The notes beneath the pieces are model-generated. The model did no database searches. It was not told where the DNA came from and saw nothing but the letters and a program-made list of their open reading frames with translations. 47,752 nt of DNA from UBA946 sp031550725 (GTDB lineage Bacteria > Bacillota > Clostridia > Oscillospirales > Ruminococcaceae): contig JAVBOH010000025.1 of NCBI GenBank assembly GCA_031550725.1, positions 1-47,752 of the forward strand, read 5' to 3'. This document shows positions 14,851-23,202 of the stretch, piece after piece (the stretch's first letter is position 1; each line of letters begins with the position of its first letter). A program made the translations under genes and the position numbers.

Positions 14851-16854
14851 TTATTTCAACTTAAACTGTGCAACAAGATCGGAAAGTACAGTAGTCTGAC
14901 CATTCATTTCTTCGGATGCAGCAGCACTTTCTTCAGCAGTAGCGCTGTTTTGCTGTACAACTTCGGAAACCTGAGTAATACCAATATTAATCTGGTCAAT
15001 CTTCATGGACTGTTCTTCGGAGGACAATGCGATATCATTGATAATCGTTGTACTCTCCATAACACCGCTTACAATCTTAGCAAGTGATGCGGATGTTTCG
15101 TTTGCAATTCTTGTACCAAGCTCAGCCTTTTCAATGGAGTTGCTGATCATTGCACTTGTGTTCTTTGCAGCCTCAGCAGACTTGGATGCAAGGTTTCTTA
15201 CTTCCTCGGCAACTACTGCAAATCCCTTACCAGCAGCACCTGCACGAGCTGCCTCAACAGCTGCGTTAAGTGCTAGTATGTTAGTCTGGAATGCAATGTC
15301 GTCAATAACCTTGATAACCTTGCCTATATCCTGACTGGATGTGTTGATTTCCTTAACAGCAAGCATCATGTTGCCCATTTCCTTTTCGCCCTGTTCAGCG
15401 TTTGTCTTAACGGACTCAACAAGATTTGCTGCCTTGCTTGCCTTCTTGGCATTTTCCTTTGTTGCTTCAGCAATTTCATAAATTGAACTTGAAAGTTCTT
15501 CAATAGAGGATGCCTGTTCAGTTGAACCTGTTGCAAGTGTCTGTGCACCGTCTGCAATCTGTTTAGAACCAGATGATACCTGATCTGTTGCAGAGTTAAT
15601 GCTGCCAAACATATCATTTAGATTATCAACTGTATTATTAAGTGCATTTGTCATAGTATCATCAGATGAAATAGCCTTCAAATCAATTGTCAGGTCACCA
15701 GCTGCAAGTCTTTCAAGCTCACCAGCGATAATAACAAGTCTGTCAAGCATTTTAAGGAATGAATCAACAGTCTGACCAATTTCATCGCCTGAAATAGCAT
15801 CTCTTGCTTCACTCATTTCCTTATCAGTGAAACGCATACGTCCTGTTGTTGAAACGATAGTTGCAATGTTGTATACCTTCTCCAATGGAGATGTAATGCT
15901 CTTTATGATAACCATTGCTAGAATTAAGCCAGAAACGATTGCTATTATTGCAAGAATAATCACAACGATAAGAACGATAAGTGCTGTGCTTGATGTTGTT
16001 GTGATATTGTCGTTCAATTCATTGTCAAGTACGTAGAAAAGATTAACAATTGTTTCTGTGGTTGATGTACCATTACTTCTTGCTGTTGCTACAACACCAG
16101 AAACGTCATTACAAATTGTTTCAAACTCATATACAGATGCTTTGTAATCTGCTAATGAATCGATAAGTGTCTGACAATCACTTTTATACATTGGGTACTG
16201 ACCCATAAACTTTGTAACTACATCAGTTGCACTGTCAATATTAGTTATAATGCTTGGAACAGTTGATACATCAAATGAGTACATTAATTCACGAGTGTAA
16301 ATACGGAAGTTTGTAATGTAGTTTGATAAATCAAGTGCTGCATTCTGATCAACATCAGGGTCAGTGATAGCCTTAAGCAAAAGAGTATTACTTACTGCAA
16401 CCATACTAGAGCCATTATCAGTAATGGTTGTACGGTATGCCACTTGAGTTCTGTTAACCTCTGCAACGTGTGTAACTAATGCTTTCCATGTTTCAAAAGC
16501 ATCATAACCATCTTGAATATCCTTTTCAAGCTTATTCAACTCTTTATCATTACGAGCAAATTTTAAAGCAGCTTCAAACTGTTCCTCTGTTGTTTTTGCA
16601 TAGCCTGTAAAGTTTGTGAAGTTTTCTTCCTTAACTGTTTCATAAACGATATTCGCCTGAATACGTGAGTAGTTAAATTGTGTTAAAGTATCAACGACAG
16701 CAGTTTGTAAATCTGCCGCATTCTGAATCTTATCAACATTTTTAATTGTCATGTAGTTTGTAATTGCGATTACAATTGTAAGTACACCCATTAATACAAG
16801 TACTATACCGAAACCTAATGTAATTTTTTTGCCGACCTTCATGTTCTTAAACAT
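14851..16854 (-). CDS. Transmembrane methyl-accepting chemotaxis protein
   Basis: Chemoreceptor that passes an extracellular signal to CheW/CheA. 667 aa. TM1 is about residues 10-32, followed by a ~255-residue helical extracellular sensor of four-helix-bundle type (probable). TM2 is about 286-315 (VLIVVIILAIIAIVSGLIL), then HAMP (KSITSPLEKVYNIA to about 390). The cytoplasmic coiled coil carries the signalling tip near 518-555 (FQTNILALNAAVEAARAG, then GKGFAVVAEEVRNLA). No CheR pentapeptide is at the C-terminus. ATG 16854 follows AAAGGGGAGC; the longer ORF start 14 codons upstream has no Shine-Dalgarno. Ligand unknown. No che genes are in the window. Confidence 0.93.
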   Translation of the reverse strand: MFKNMKVGKKITLGFGIVLVLMGVLTIVIAITNYMTIKNVDKIQNAADLQTAVVDTLTQFNYSRIQANIVYETVKEENFTNFTGYAKTTEEQFEAALKFARNDKELNKLEKDIQDGYDAFETWKALVTHVAEVNRTQVAYRTTITDNGSSMVAVSNTLLLKAITDPDVDQNAALDLSNYITNFRIYTRELMYSFDVSTVPSIITNIDSATDVVTKFMGQYPMYKSDCQTLIDSLADYKASVYEFETICNDVSGVVATARSNGTSTTETIVNLFYVLDNELNDNITTTSSTALIVLIVVIILAIIAIVSGLILAMVIIKSITSPLEKVYNIATIVSTTGRMRFTDKEMSEARDAISGDEIGQTVDSFLKMLDRLVIIAGELERLAAGDLTIDLKAISSDDTMTNALNNTVDNLNDMFGSINSATDQVSSGSKQIADGAQTLATGSTEQASSIEELSSSIYEIAEATKENAKKASKAANLVESVKTNAEQGEKEMGNMMLAVKEINTSSQDIGKVIKVIDDIAFQTNILALNAAVEAARAGAAGKGFAVVAEEVRNLASKSAEAAKNTSAMISNSIEKAELGTRIANETSASLAKIVSGVMESTTIINDIALSSEEQSMKIDQINIGITQVSEVVQQNSATAEESAAASEEMNGQTTVLSDLVAQFKLK

Positions 16855-16927
16855 AAAAAATGCTCCCCTTTCATTCGGTGTTAACCGTTCAGTCAAAATT
16901 CAATTCGACTTATTTTTCGTTAAATTC

Positions 16928-16956
16928 ATATTATCATATTAGAAATGTTTTGTCAA
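16928..16956 (-). promoter_or_regulatory. Promoter of chemoreceptor gene
   Basis: Minus strand TTGACA (16956-16951), 17-nt spacer, TAATAT (16933-16928). The inferred start is near 16921, giving a leader of about 67 nt. Confidence 0.8.
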
Positions 16957-17122
16957 TAGTTGGAAATGGTGAACAATTTGTATAAAAAGACATATATTGT
17001 TCAATATTAGCGTAATCTTTTCGTCAAAATCGACTTAAATGAATAAATATTAAGAAATGTATTAATATCGGTTACATTATATAATGAATAATGTGTGACT
17101 TAGTTAAGAATGTGGAAATATG

Positions 17123-17160
17123 TTAGCGGTAACTTAGCTTTAAATTAGCGATAAATTAGC
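17123..17160. promoter_or_regulatory. Four TTAGC direct repeats with exact 11-bp period
   Basis: TTAGC occurs at 17123, 17134, 17145 and 17156, exactly 11 bp apart, with A/T-rich 6-nt spacers. The array lies in the 546-bp region between the divergent chemoreceptor and binding-protein genes. An 11-bp tandem period is the layout bound by OmpR/PhoB-family response regulators (for example Bacillus PhoP boxes, TTAACA-like repeats). The regulator is not identified. It lies about 150 bp upstream of the + promoter and 170 bp from the - promoter. Confidence 0.6.
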
Positions 17161-17310
17161 CATCACACCATAAAAATGAATTTAAGATCTTTGTATTTCG
17201 TCAAAAATATATATTATGTTAAAACAATATGTATATAGTTTACAATGTTATGCAAAAATATCGCTGTCAGTTGATTTTGGTCACGATATCTTGGCGCTGT
17301 GCTGAAGTAA

Positions 17311-17339
17311 TTGACATTGCTTTTACAACATGATATACT
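17311..17339 (+). promoter_or_regulatory. Promoter of binding-lipoprotein gene
   Basis: TTGACA (17311-17316), 17-nt spacer, TATACT (17334-17339), extended TGA. The leader is about 56 nt. The rest of 16957-17310 is AT-rich; apart from the TTAGC array I see no gene there. Confidence 0.85.
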
Positions 17340-17401
17340 ATAATATATTGTGTGGCTGAATAAACCGCACCGGATTTTTTATAAAAGGTTGGTTAATTAA
17401 A

Positions 17402-18451
17402 ATGAAAACAAATAAGAAGATTATTTCAATAATACTCGCAGGGATTATTGCGTCAGGACTTTGCGGATGTACTAAAAATTATACATTCGAGGGCGGAGAA
17501 ATAACAACAATTGATGTAAACGATGTTGTATTCAGCACCGCCGAGGTTACTGAGGAAAGTCTTGATTATAATGTGATTGAGGATATTATTGACGATACTA
17601 TGATTATTGACAGAACAGGAAGTCTTGTTAAAGTACCTGATTCTATCAATACCATTATTTCGGCATCACCTGCTGTAACAGAAATTCTCACAGGGCTTGG
17701 ACTTGGCAGTAAAATCATAGCTGCTGACACATGGTCGAGCGATGTTGAGGGTATTGACCCATCCATATGCACAATTGATATTACTCTTTTGAATATAGAG
17801 GAGCTTGTTCAGCTTGCACCAGATGTTTTCGTTATCGGTGAGATTAACACAGACGGCACTAATGACCCGTATGAACAGCTTAAAGCTATTGGCACACAGG
17901 TAATTTATATACCAACCTCTGAATCAATTCAAGCGGTAAAGGATGATATAGCTTTTATTGCTGAATATACAAAGACAACCGCAAAAGGTGAGGATTTGAT
18001 TGCTGAAATTGATAATGCTATCGGCGAGGTAAATGCAAAGCTTGCTGTTATTGATACTGCTTATATGCCAAAGGTTTATTTTGAGCTTAGTGCCGCACCT
18101 TATCTTTACTCATGCGGCAACAGTACTTTTGTTGATGAACTTATTACGCTTTGCGGCGGAGAAAATATTTATGCCGATACAATGGGCTGGCTTTCTAATT
18201 CAGATGAAAGCGTTATCGCTGCTAACCCTGATGTTATCATCACAAGTGTTAAGTATGATGGGTATGACTATAATGAAATCAAGGCTCGTGTCGGATGGAA
18301 TGTCATTACCGCTGTAAAGAACAGTCATGTTTATCAGGTGGATGCTAATTCTGTAAGCAGACCATCACAAAACATTGCTAAGGGTATTCGTGCGGTTGCA
18401 TATTCGATTTATCCAGAGCTGTTTGCTGAATTTGCTATGGTTTTGGCATAA
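17402..18451 (+). CDS. ABC-type binding lipoprotein, cobalamin/siderophore type
   Basis: 349-aa extracellular lipoprotein; lipobox LCGC with Cys23. It belongs to the periplasmic-binding-protein 2 family that includes BtuF and FhuD/FepB. Visible hallmarks are the ASPAVTEILTGLGLGSKIIA segment, IEELVQLAPDVFV, and the C-terminal half with FELSAAPYLYSCGNSTFVDE and AANPDVIITS. It should capture a corrinoid, haem or Fe-chelate and hand it to an ABC permease. No permease or ATPase lies next to it, so it is an orphan subunit. ATG 17402 has AAAAGGTTGG upstream. The specific ligand cannot be told. Confidence 0.87.
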   Translation: MKTNKKIISIILAGIIASGLCGCTKNYTFEGGEITTIDVNDVVFSTAEVTEESLDYNVIEDIIDDTMIIDRTGSLVKVPDSINTIISASPAVTEILTGLGLGSKIIAADTWSSDVEGIDPSICTIDITLLNIEELVQLAPDVFVIGEINTDGTNDPYEQLKAIGTQVIYIPTSESIQAVKDDIAFIAEYTKTTAKGEDLIAEIDNAIGEVNAKLAVIDTAYMPKVYFELSAAPYLYSCGNSTFVDELITLCGGENIYADTMGWLSNSDESVIAANPDVIITSVKYDGYDYNEIKARVGWNVITAVKNSHVYQVDANSVSRPSQNIAKGIRAVAYSIYPELFAEFAMVLA

Positions 18452-18532
18452 TCTCAATATAGTTAAGGTTAAATAAACAGTAGTGATTTAACACAGGTAT
18501 GAATTTTTAAGACATTATAAAGGATGGGTAAA

Positions 18533-20416
18533 ATGAAAAAAATATTACCAGTAATACTTTTATATGCATTAATCCTTAATCTAGCTTCTTGCAGCAATAG
18601 CAACAGAAATTCAAATTTCAGTGAACAGACAGAATTAATAGAAAGTGTATCAGTTAATGAAGGCAGTTCATCTATATCTATCACAGAAGATGCTGTTGAC
18701 AAACAGGAAATACGTGAATATTCCAAAATGTCTGCAAAGGATATAACAGCTTGTCTGACCATTGAACAAAAAGCTGCTCAAATGGTAATGCCTGCTGTAT
18801 ATCACGTATCTGAAAAAGAAATCAGAGAAAATTGTTATGGAAGTATTTTATCGGGAATTGGTGAAAATGCTACCTATACAACTTGGCAGCAGACAATTAC
18901 TTATTTTCAAAACCAAGCACTTAAATCTGAAGCAGCGATACCGTTTTTATATGGGCAGGATGATGTTCATGGTGTTAATTACTGCTCAGGAGCTGTAATT
19001 TTTCCTCATAATATAGGTATTGGTGCTGCAAATGATGCCGAGCTTACTTATCAGATGGGTCTTGCAGTTGCCGATGAAGCTAAGCTATGCTATATGCTTT
19101 GGAATTTTTCACCTTGTGTTGCGCAAGGTGCTGATCCAAGGTGGGGCAGAACATATGAAAGCTATTCATCTGATATTGATATTATCAAAGAGCTTTCTGC
19201 ATATTATGTAAAGGGCTTAAATGATGGCGGACTTGTTTCTTGTGCAAAGCATTTCTTTGCCGACGGCAATGTTTTGTATGGTACAGGTGAAAATTCAGAT
19301 GTTAACCGAATTATGGACAGAGGTGACGCACAGCTTTCTGATGATGAAATAAACATATTGCTTGATGTTTATCAAAACCTGATTGACACTGGAGTGCAGA
19401 CAATAATGGTTAGCCACAGCAGTTTAAATGGTGTTAAAATGCATGAAAATGAGAAATATCTTCAATACCTGAAAAACGAGATGGGATTTAAGGGATTTAT
19501 CGTTGGTGACTGGAATTCGGTTGATAATATAACCGGTGAAAATCTAAAAGAAAAGGTTATAAAGTCGGTTAATGCAGGTGTTGATATGCTTATGCAGGTT
19601 GACCAGTATAATGAATGTATGCAGTATATTATTGAGGGTGTGAATGAAGGTAAAATTTTTCAGGAACGAATTGATGATGCTGTTACAAGAATTATGCAGG
19701 TTAAGCTTGATGAGGGAATTTTTGATGACCCGCTGTTTAAAAATTTGAATACTAAGCAATCAGCAGTTGGTTCTGATGAATATAGAAATTTAGCTGAAAA
19801 GCTGGTTGAAGAAAGCCTTGTTTTGATTAAGAATGAAAATAACACGCTTCCTCTTAAGCAAAATGCAAAGGTATATTTAATAGGTCCTGCTGCAAATAAT
19901 GTTATGGCGCAATGCGGCGGATGGACAGGTCAATGGAGAGGTTCAAATAATATAAAGAACGTTACAACAATTAGTGATGGATTTTTTAAAGTAGCACAAG
20001 AATTTAATATCGAAATAATTACAGAAAAAGACAGAGCTAATGAGGCTGATATTGTGTTGATTGTTGTTGGTGAGAATTCATATGCCGAATGGGAGGGTGA
20101 TACTTCTGATTTAAGCTTAACAGGTGAATTTGGACTAGATGGCAATATGGATGCTATTAATGAGGCACAAAGCCTTGGCATACCAACTGTTGCGTGTGTT
20201 GTTGCTGGCCGCAATATTATTATTGATGAATATAAAGATATGTGGGATTCAGTTGTAATGTGTTATCTCCCTGGAAGTGAGGGACAGGGTGTTGCGAATG
20301 TGCTTATGGGTAAGTCAGATTTTACAGGAAAGCTCCCAATGCCATGGTACAGCTCAATCGACCAGATTGGAACAGATAGTTCATGGCTTGAAATAGGCTA
20401 TGGGTTGTCATATTAA
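18533..20416 (+). CDS. Glycoside hydrolase family 3 lipoprotein (beta-glucosidase)
   Basis: Exo-acting beta-glucosidase/glucan glucohydrolase anchored outside the membrane by Cys20 (lipobox NLASC). Two-domain GH3 layout: the TIM-barrel half contains GQDDVHG, DPRWGRTYES and KHFFADG, with the nucleophile Asp in FIVGDWNS (D326). The alpha/beta sandwich half holds the acid/base Glu in YAEWEGD (E519). This matches the barley ExoI/cellodextrinase subgroup. 627 aa, no extra C-terminal domain. ATG 18533 is 8 nt after AAAGGA; the ATG at 18524 overlaps that site. It should release glucose from cello- or mixed-linkage oligosaccharides at the cell surface. No promoter is obvious in the 80-nt gap, so read-through from the binding protein is possible. 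Confidence 0.92.
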   Translation: MKKILPVILLYALILNLASCSNSNRNSNFSEQTELIESVSVNEGSSSISITEDAVDKQEIREYSKMSAKDITACLTIEQKAAQMVMPAVYHVSEKEIRENCYGSILSGIGENATYTTWQQTITYFQNQALKSEAAIPFLYGQDDVHGVNYCSGAVIFPHNIGIGAANDAELTYQMGLAVADEAKLCYMLWNFSPCVAQGADPRWGRTYESYSSDIDIIKELSAYYVKGLNDGGLVSCAKHFFADGNVLYGTGENSDVNRIMDRGDAQLSDDEINILLDVYQNLIDTGVQTIMVSHSSLNGVKMHENEKYLQYLKNEMGFKGFIVGDWNSVDNITGENLKEKVIKSVNAGVDMLMQVDQYNECMQYIIEGVNEGKIFQERIDDAVTRIMQVKLDEGIFDDPLFKNLNTKQSAVGSDEYRNLAEKLVEESLVLIKNENNTLPLKQNAKVYLIGPAANNVMAQCGGWTGQWRGSNNIKNVTTISDGFFKVAQEFNIEIITEKDRANEADIVLIVVGENSYAEWEGDTSDLSLTGEFGLDGNMDAINEAQSLGIPTVACVVAGRNIIIDEYKDMWDSVVMCYLPGSEGQGVANVLMGKSDFTGKLPMPWYSSIDQIGTDSSWLEIGYGLSY

Positions 20417-20425
20417 TATAAATAA

Positions 20426-20478
20426 AAAAAGCAGATATATTAGGCTTATCCTTGGATAACCTAATATATCTGCTTTTT
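20426..20478 (+). terminator. Very long bidirectional terminator hairpin
   Basis: A 19-bp perfect stem (AAAAAGCAGATATATTAGG and complement) continues past a one-base bulge into a further 6-bp stem (TTATCC / GGATAA) with a TT loop. A-tract and T-tract flank it, so it can stop transcription both ways. It ends the GH3 gene. Confidence 0.92.
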
Positions 20479-20571
20479 CGACGTACTAATTTGAGTGACT
20501 CCTGCAATAAAATAGTTTCAATACAGTTACAGCTTTAATAAAACTGTATCCTAATTGTAAACAAATTAACC

Positions 20572-20599
20572 TTGAAATGAAACCATAAAATGGTATAAA
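20572..20599 (+). promoter_or_regulatory. Promoter of four-gene lipoprotein operon
   Basis: TTGAAA (20572-20577), 16-nt spacer, TATAAA (20594-20599) with extended TGG. Just upstream, 20521-20549 forms an 8-bp hairpin (ATACAGTT / AACTGTAT). Confidence 0.65.
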
Positions 20600-20637
20600 A
20601 TAGAATAGTGATAAAATGCAATTTGGGGGTGTTTTGA

Positions 20638-22065
20638 ATGAAAAAGAAAATAGCTATATTCACGGCATTAATATGCATGGCAAACTTAATGACATCATGC
20701 ACTAAAAACACAGAAATAGAAGAAACAGCATCAAACACAATCTCAATTAATATATCAAACACGGAAACATCCTTAAATGATGAAACTGCCATAAATCTAC
20801 CCAATAAATCATATACACCATACGAATATACAATATATAATAAATTAGGAACTGGAATAAAACGTCCTGATGATTTTGAAATTTACGAAGTGTATTACAC
20901 ATCATTTTTCGGTGCGATTGATAACATATGCATAGTAAAGGATGAAAGTATAAATTCAACGATATGGAAATGGGTAACAAATACAAAGCAGGAGCTAGAG
21001 GATAGCAATAATGATCTGTTTGCATTATACAGCAAAACCATTACAAATAATGAGGATGACTCTTATACAGATGTCTGTTATCAGCTTAAAAATGGATATT
21101 TGTTTGCGGTAGTAAGCCTAGTAGTTAATGATAGCAGCCGTCAAAATATTTATGACTGCCGAAGTGCGATATTTGATTTATACACAGGAGAACAGCTCGA
21201 GTTTTCCGACTTGTTTTTCGAGGGTGATGATATAGCTAATAAAATAAATCCAGCTTTAAAAACATATGCAGATAAAATTAATTCAGACGGATATATTGAG
21301 ATGAAACGTGAGTTTACAGGCATAACAGAGGGTGAGTTTTGTTTTGATGGGTCTGCAATAATTTTCCCAGTGAAAAATCCATACTTTAAAAACAGCGAGA
21401 AAATAATGATAAATATGAGTGATACTGTTCTTTATATCCCTCGTGATATGAAAGGAATTTTGCAGGATAATGCAGAAATTTATGAGCTGTCAAACTGGTA
21501 TTTTTACAATAACAAAGACATTGCCACAGATGAATACCGCTTAGGAAATATCGTGGTATATATGTTGAAAAAATACAATGATATCCCAGCATATAGACTT
21601 GATGAAATAAACGCAAAAATGTTTGACATGATTTATGATGATGAAGTAATATCAAGCTTAGGGGAAAATGTTTTTATTACAACCAACGGTGATTTTGCAT
21701 ATGACTACATTGACGAAGAAACAGGACACTATGTCCGTGCATTTCAGGTTAAAACGGAAATTGATGATGAATTAAAGCTTATACACATAGAGCTTTCACC
21801 AATGAATGAGGCTGAAAAGGGATGTTCAGCATCATGGTATCTTGATTATGAAACACTTGATGTTTTAAACCTTGATGAGATTATCAAAAGGGTATTTGGC
21901 GAAAACACCGAAGTTGGTGTTGATAATTCAAGCGGAAAAGCTGATTATGAATTAACATTGCAAGACTTTTCGGCACTGGATGTTTACACCATTGAAATGT
22001 CGGATGAAACGCCGATTATATATCTTAACAAGGATTATGTATACTGGTCGATAATTAAAAAATAA
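20638..22065 (+). CDS. Lipoprotein with DUF3298-like domain
   Basis: 475-aa exported lipoprotein; lipobox LMTSC, Cys21, then a Thr/Ser/Asn-rich linker to about residue 60. The middle (FDLYTGEQLEFSDLFFEGDD, then IANKINPALKTYADKI) is typical of the DUF3298/RsiV-like extracytoplasmic fold; I recognise this by pattern only. In RsiV that fold binds lysozyme and controls sigma-V, but no sigma factor or anti-sigma region is present here, so function stays open. First gene of a tight operon of four lipoproteins (gaps 20, 8 and 17 nt). A Shine-Dalgarno-like GGGGGTG precedes ATG 20638. Confidence 0.72.
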   Translation: MKKKIAIFTALICMANLMTSCTKNTEIEETASNTISINISNTETSLNDETAINLPNKSYTPYEYTIYNKLGTGIKRPDDFEIYEVYYTSFFGAIDNICIVKDESINSTIWKWVTNTKQELEDSNNDLFALYSKTITNNEDDSYTDVCYQLKNGYLFAVVSLVVNDSSRQNIYDCRSAIFDLYTGEQLEFSDLFFEGDDIANKINPALKTYADKINSDGYIEMKREFTGITEGEFCFDGSAIIFPVKNPYFKNSEKIMINMSDTVLYIPRDMKGILQDNAEIYELSNWYFYNNKDIATDEYRLGNIVVYMLKKYNDIPAYRLDEINAKMFDMIYDDEVISSLGENVFITTNGDFAYDYIDEETGHYVRAFQVKTEIDDELKLIHIELSPMNEAEKGCSASWYLDYETLDVLNLDEIIKRVFGENTEVGVDNSSGKADYELTLQDFSALDVYTIEMSDETPIIYLNKDYVYWSIIKK

Positions 22066-22085
22066 ACGGAAAATGGGGTATTAAC

Positions 22086-22640
22086 ATGAAAAACAAAGCA
22101 AAATTAATAATCGCCATGCTAATGGCTGTAACTTTAATAACAGGATGTCAAAAAACCGAGCATGATGATATAACACCAGTATCAACCCCAAGTACTGAAA
22201 CAACAATTAAAACGAGCGATGCTACAAAAGAAACAACGGCAACTACCATAGAAACAATCTCTGAAACAACAGCAACAACGATAATTATTGATGGATACAC
22301 ATTTTATGATGGTATGGATTTACTTTACAACAATTGGATAGGAATGCCGGTAAAGATTGCATCATATAAAGCAGCGAAAGCATTTTTATGTGGTGACAAA
22401 GATGAATTGGAAAGTTATTTTCTTGTGCCGGAAGATGCAGATAAATATTACTTTGAACAAGACCTTTTTAATTCATTGACTTATATGTCGGTTGCATATG
22501 CTGATATATATTCAGAAACTAATGTGCATATTGGATATGTTCTAGTTCGTGATGAGTGGGATATGCTTATATATTTAGAAGTTTATTTAGTAAAATCGAA
22601 AGATGAATGGAAAGTTGAATCAATAGGATTACAAGGATAA
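22086..22640 (+). CDS. Small lipoprotein A, paralogue of next gene
   Basis: 184-aa lipoprotein; lipobox LITGC, Cys21. The mature part begins with a Thr-rich linker (TTIKTSDATKETTATT and onward), then a ~120-residue domain with SYKAAKAFLCGDKDELESY and a final EVYLVKSKDEWKVESIG. The last segment resembles the ending of NTF2-like/DUF4878-type domains, which is weak. It is clearly homologous over its whole length to the next gene, so the pair is a tandem duplication. No function known. Confidence 0.78.
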   Translation: MKNKAKLIIAMLMAVTLITGCQKTEHDDITPVSTPSTETTIKTSDATKETTATTIETISETTATTIIIDGYTFYDGMDLLYNNWIGMPVKIASYKAAKAFLCGDKDELESYFLVPEDADKYYFEQDLFNSLTYMSVAYADIYSETNVHIGYVLVRDEWDMLIYLEVYLVKSKDEWKVESIGLQG

Positions 22641-22648
22641 ATATAATT

Positions 22649-23185
22649 ATGAAAAACAAAATAAAATCAATGATTATTATTTTAATGTTAACAACTATAA
22701 TGACAGCATGTCAGAAAAACGAGCAAGATGATATAATACAAGTATCAACCCCAAGTGCAGAAACAACAGCAACAACAATAGAAATCACCTCCGAAATATC
22801 AACAACGATAATTATTGATGGAGAAACATTTTCCGACAGCAAACAGCTTATTAATAGTCCTTGGTCAGTAATGTCTTTAAAAATAGTCTCATATAAAGCT
22901 GCAAGAGCATTCTTGCATGACGATAAAGATGAACTGGCAAGCTATTTGCTTAAACCTGAAACAATAGATTATTATATTGATGATGAACATAGTTATTCTG
23001 AAGATAATATCTATGATAACCTACAATATATGTCTTTAATAAATGCAAGCATTGCTTCCGAAATAAATGTGAGGTTAGGTTATGCAGTATGGATAGAATC
23101 ACAAAGTTCTGATATGTATTTAGATGTTTATTTAACAAAGCAAGGTGACGAATGGAAAATTGAAAACATTGGTTTAGATGGTTAA
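22649..23185 (+). CDS. Small lipoprotein B, paralogue of previous gene
   Basis: 178-aa lipoprotein; lipobox IMTAC, Cys21, Thr-rich linker. It matches the preceding gene in signal peptide, linker (DDIIQVSTPSAETTA) and domain (SYKAARAFLHDDKDELASY; VYLTKQGDEWKIENIGLDG), with an 8-nt gap. The Shine-Dalgarno is weak (AAGGAT, far from ATG), which suggests translational coupling to the upstream gene. Divergence is moderate, so the duplication is not recent. Confidence 0.78.
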   Translation: MKNKIKSMIIILMLTTIMTACQKNEQDDIIQVSTPSAETTATTIEITSEISTTIIIDGETFSDSKQLINSPWSVMSLKIVSYKAARAFLHDDKDELASYLLKPETIDYYIDDEHSYSEDNIYDNLQYMSLINASIASEINVRLGYAVWIESQSSDMYLDVYLTKQGDEWKIENIGLDG

Positions 23186-23202
23186 AAAGGATGGATATAT
23201 AA

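Noticed and set aside
14845..15334. Plus-strand ORFs opposite the chemoreceptor
   Set aside because: They mirror the repetitive coding of the receptor's coiled coil and lack starts with ribosome-binding sites.
18533..20416. NagZ-type beta-N-acetylglucosaminidase
   Set aside because: NagZ uses a His-Asp dyad in a single-domain enzyme; this protein has the second GH3 domain with an acid/base Glu (E519).
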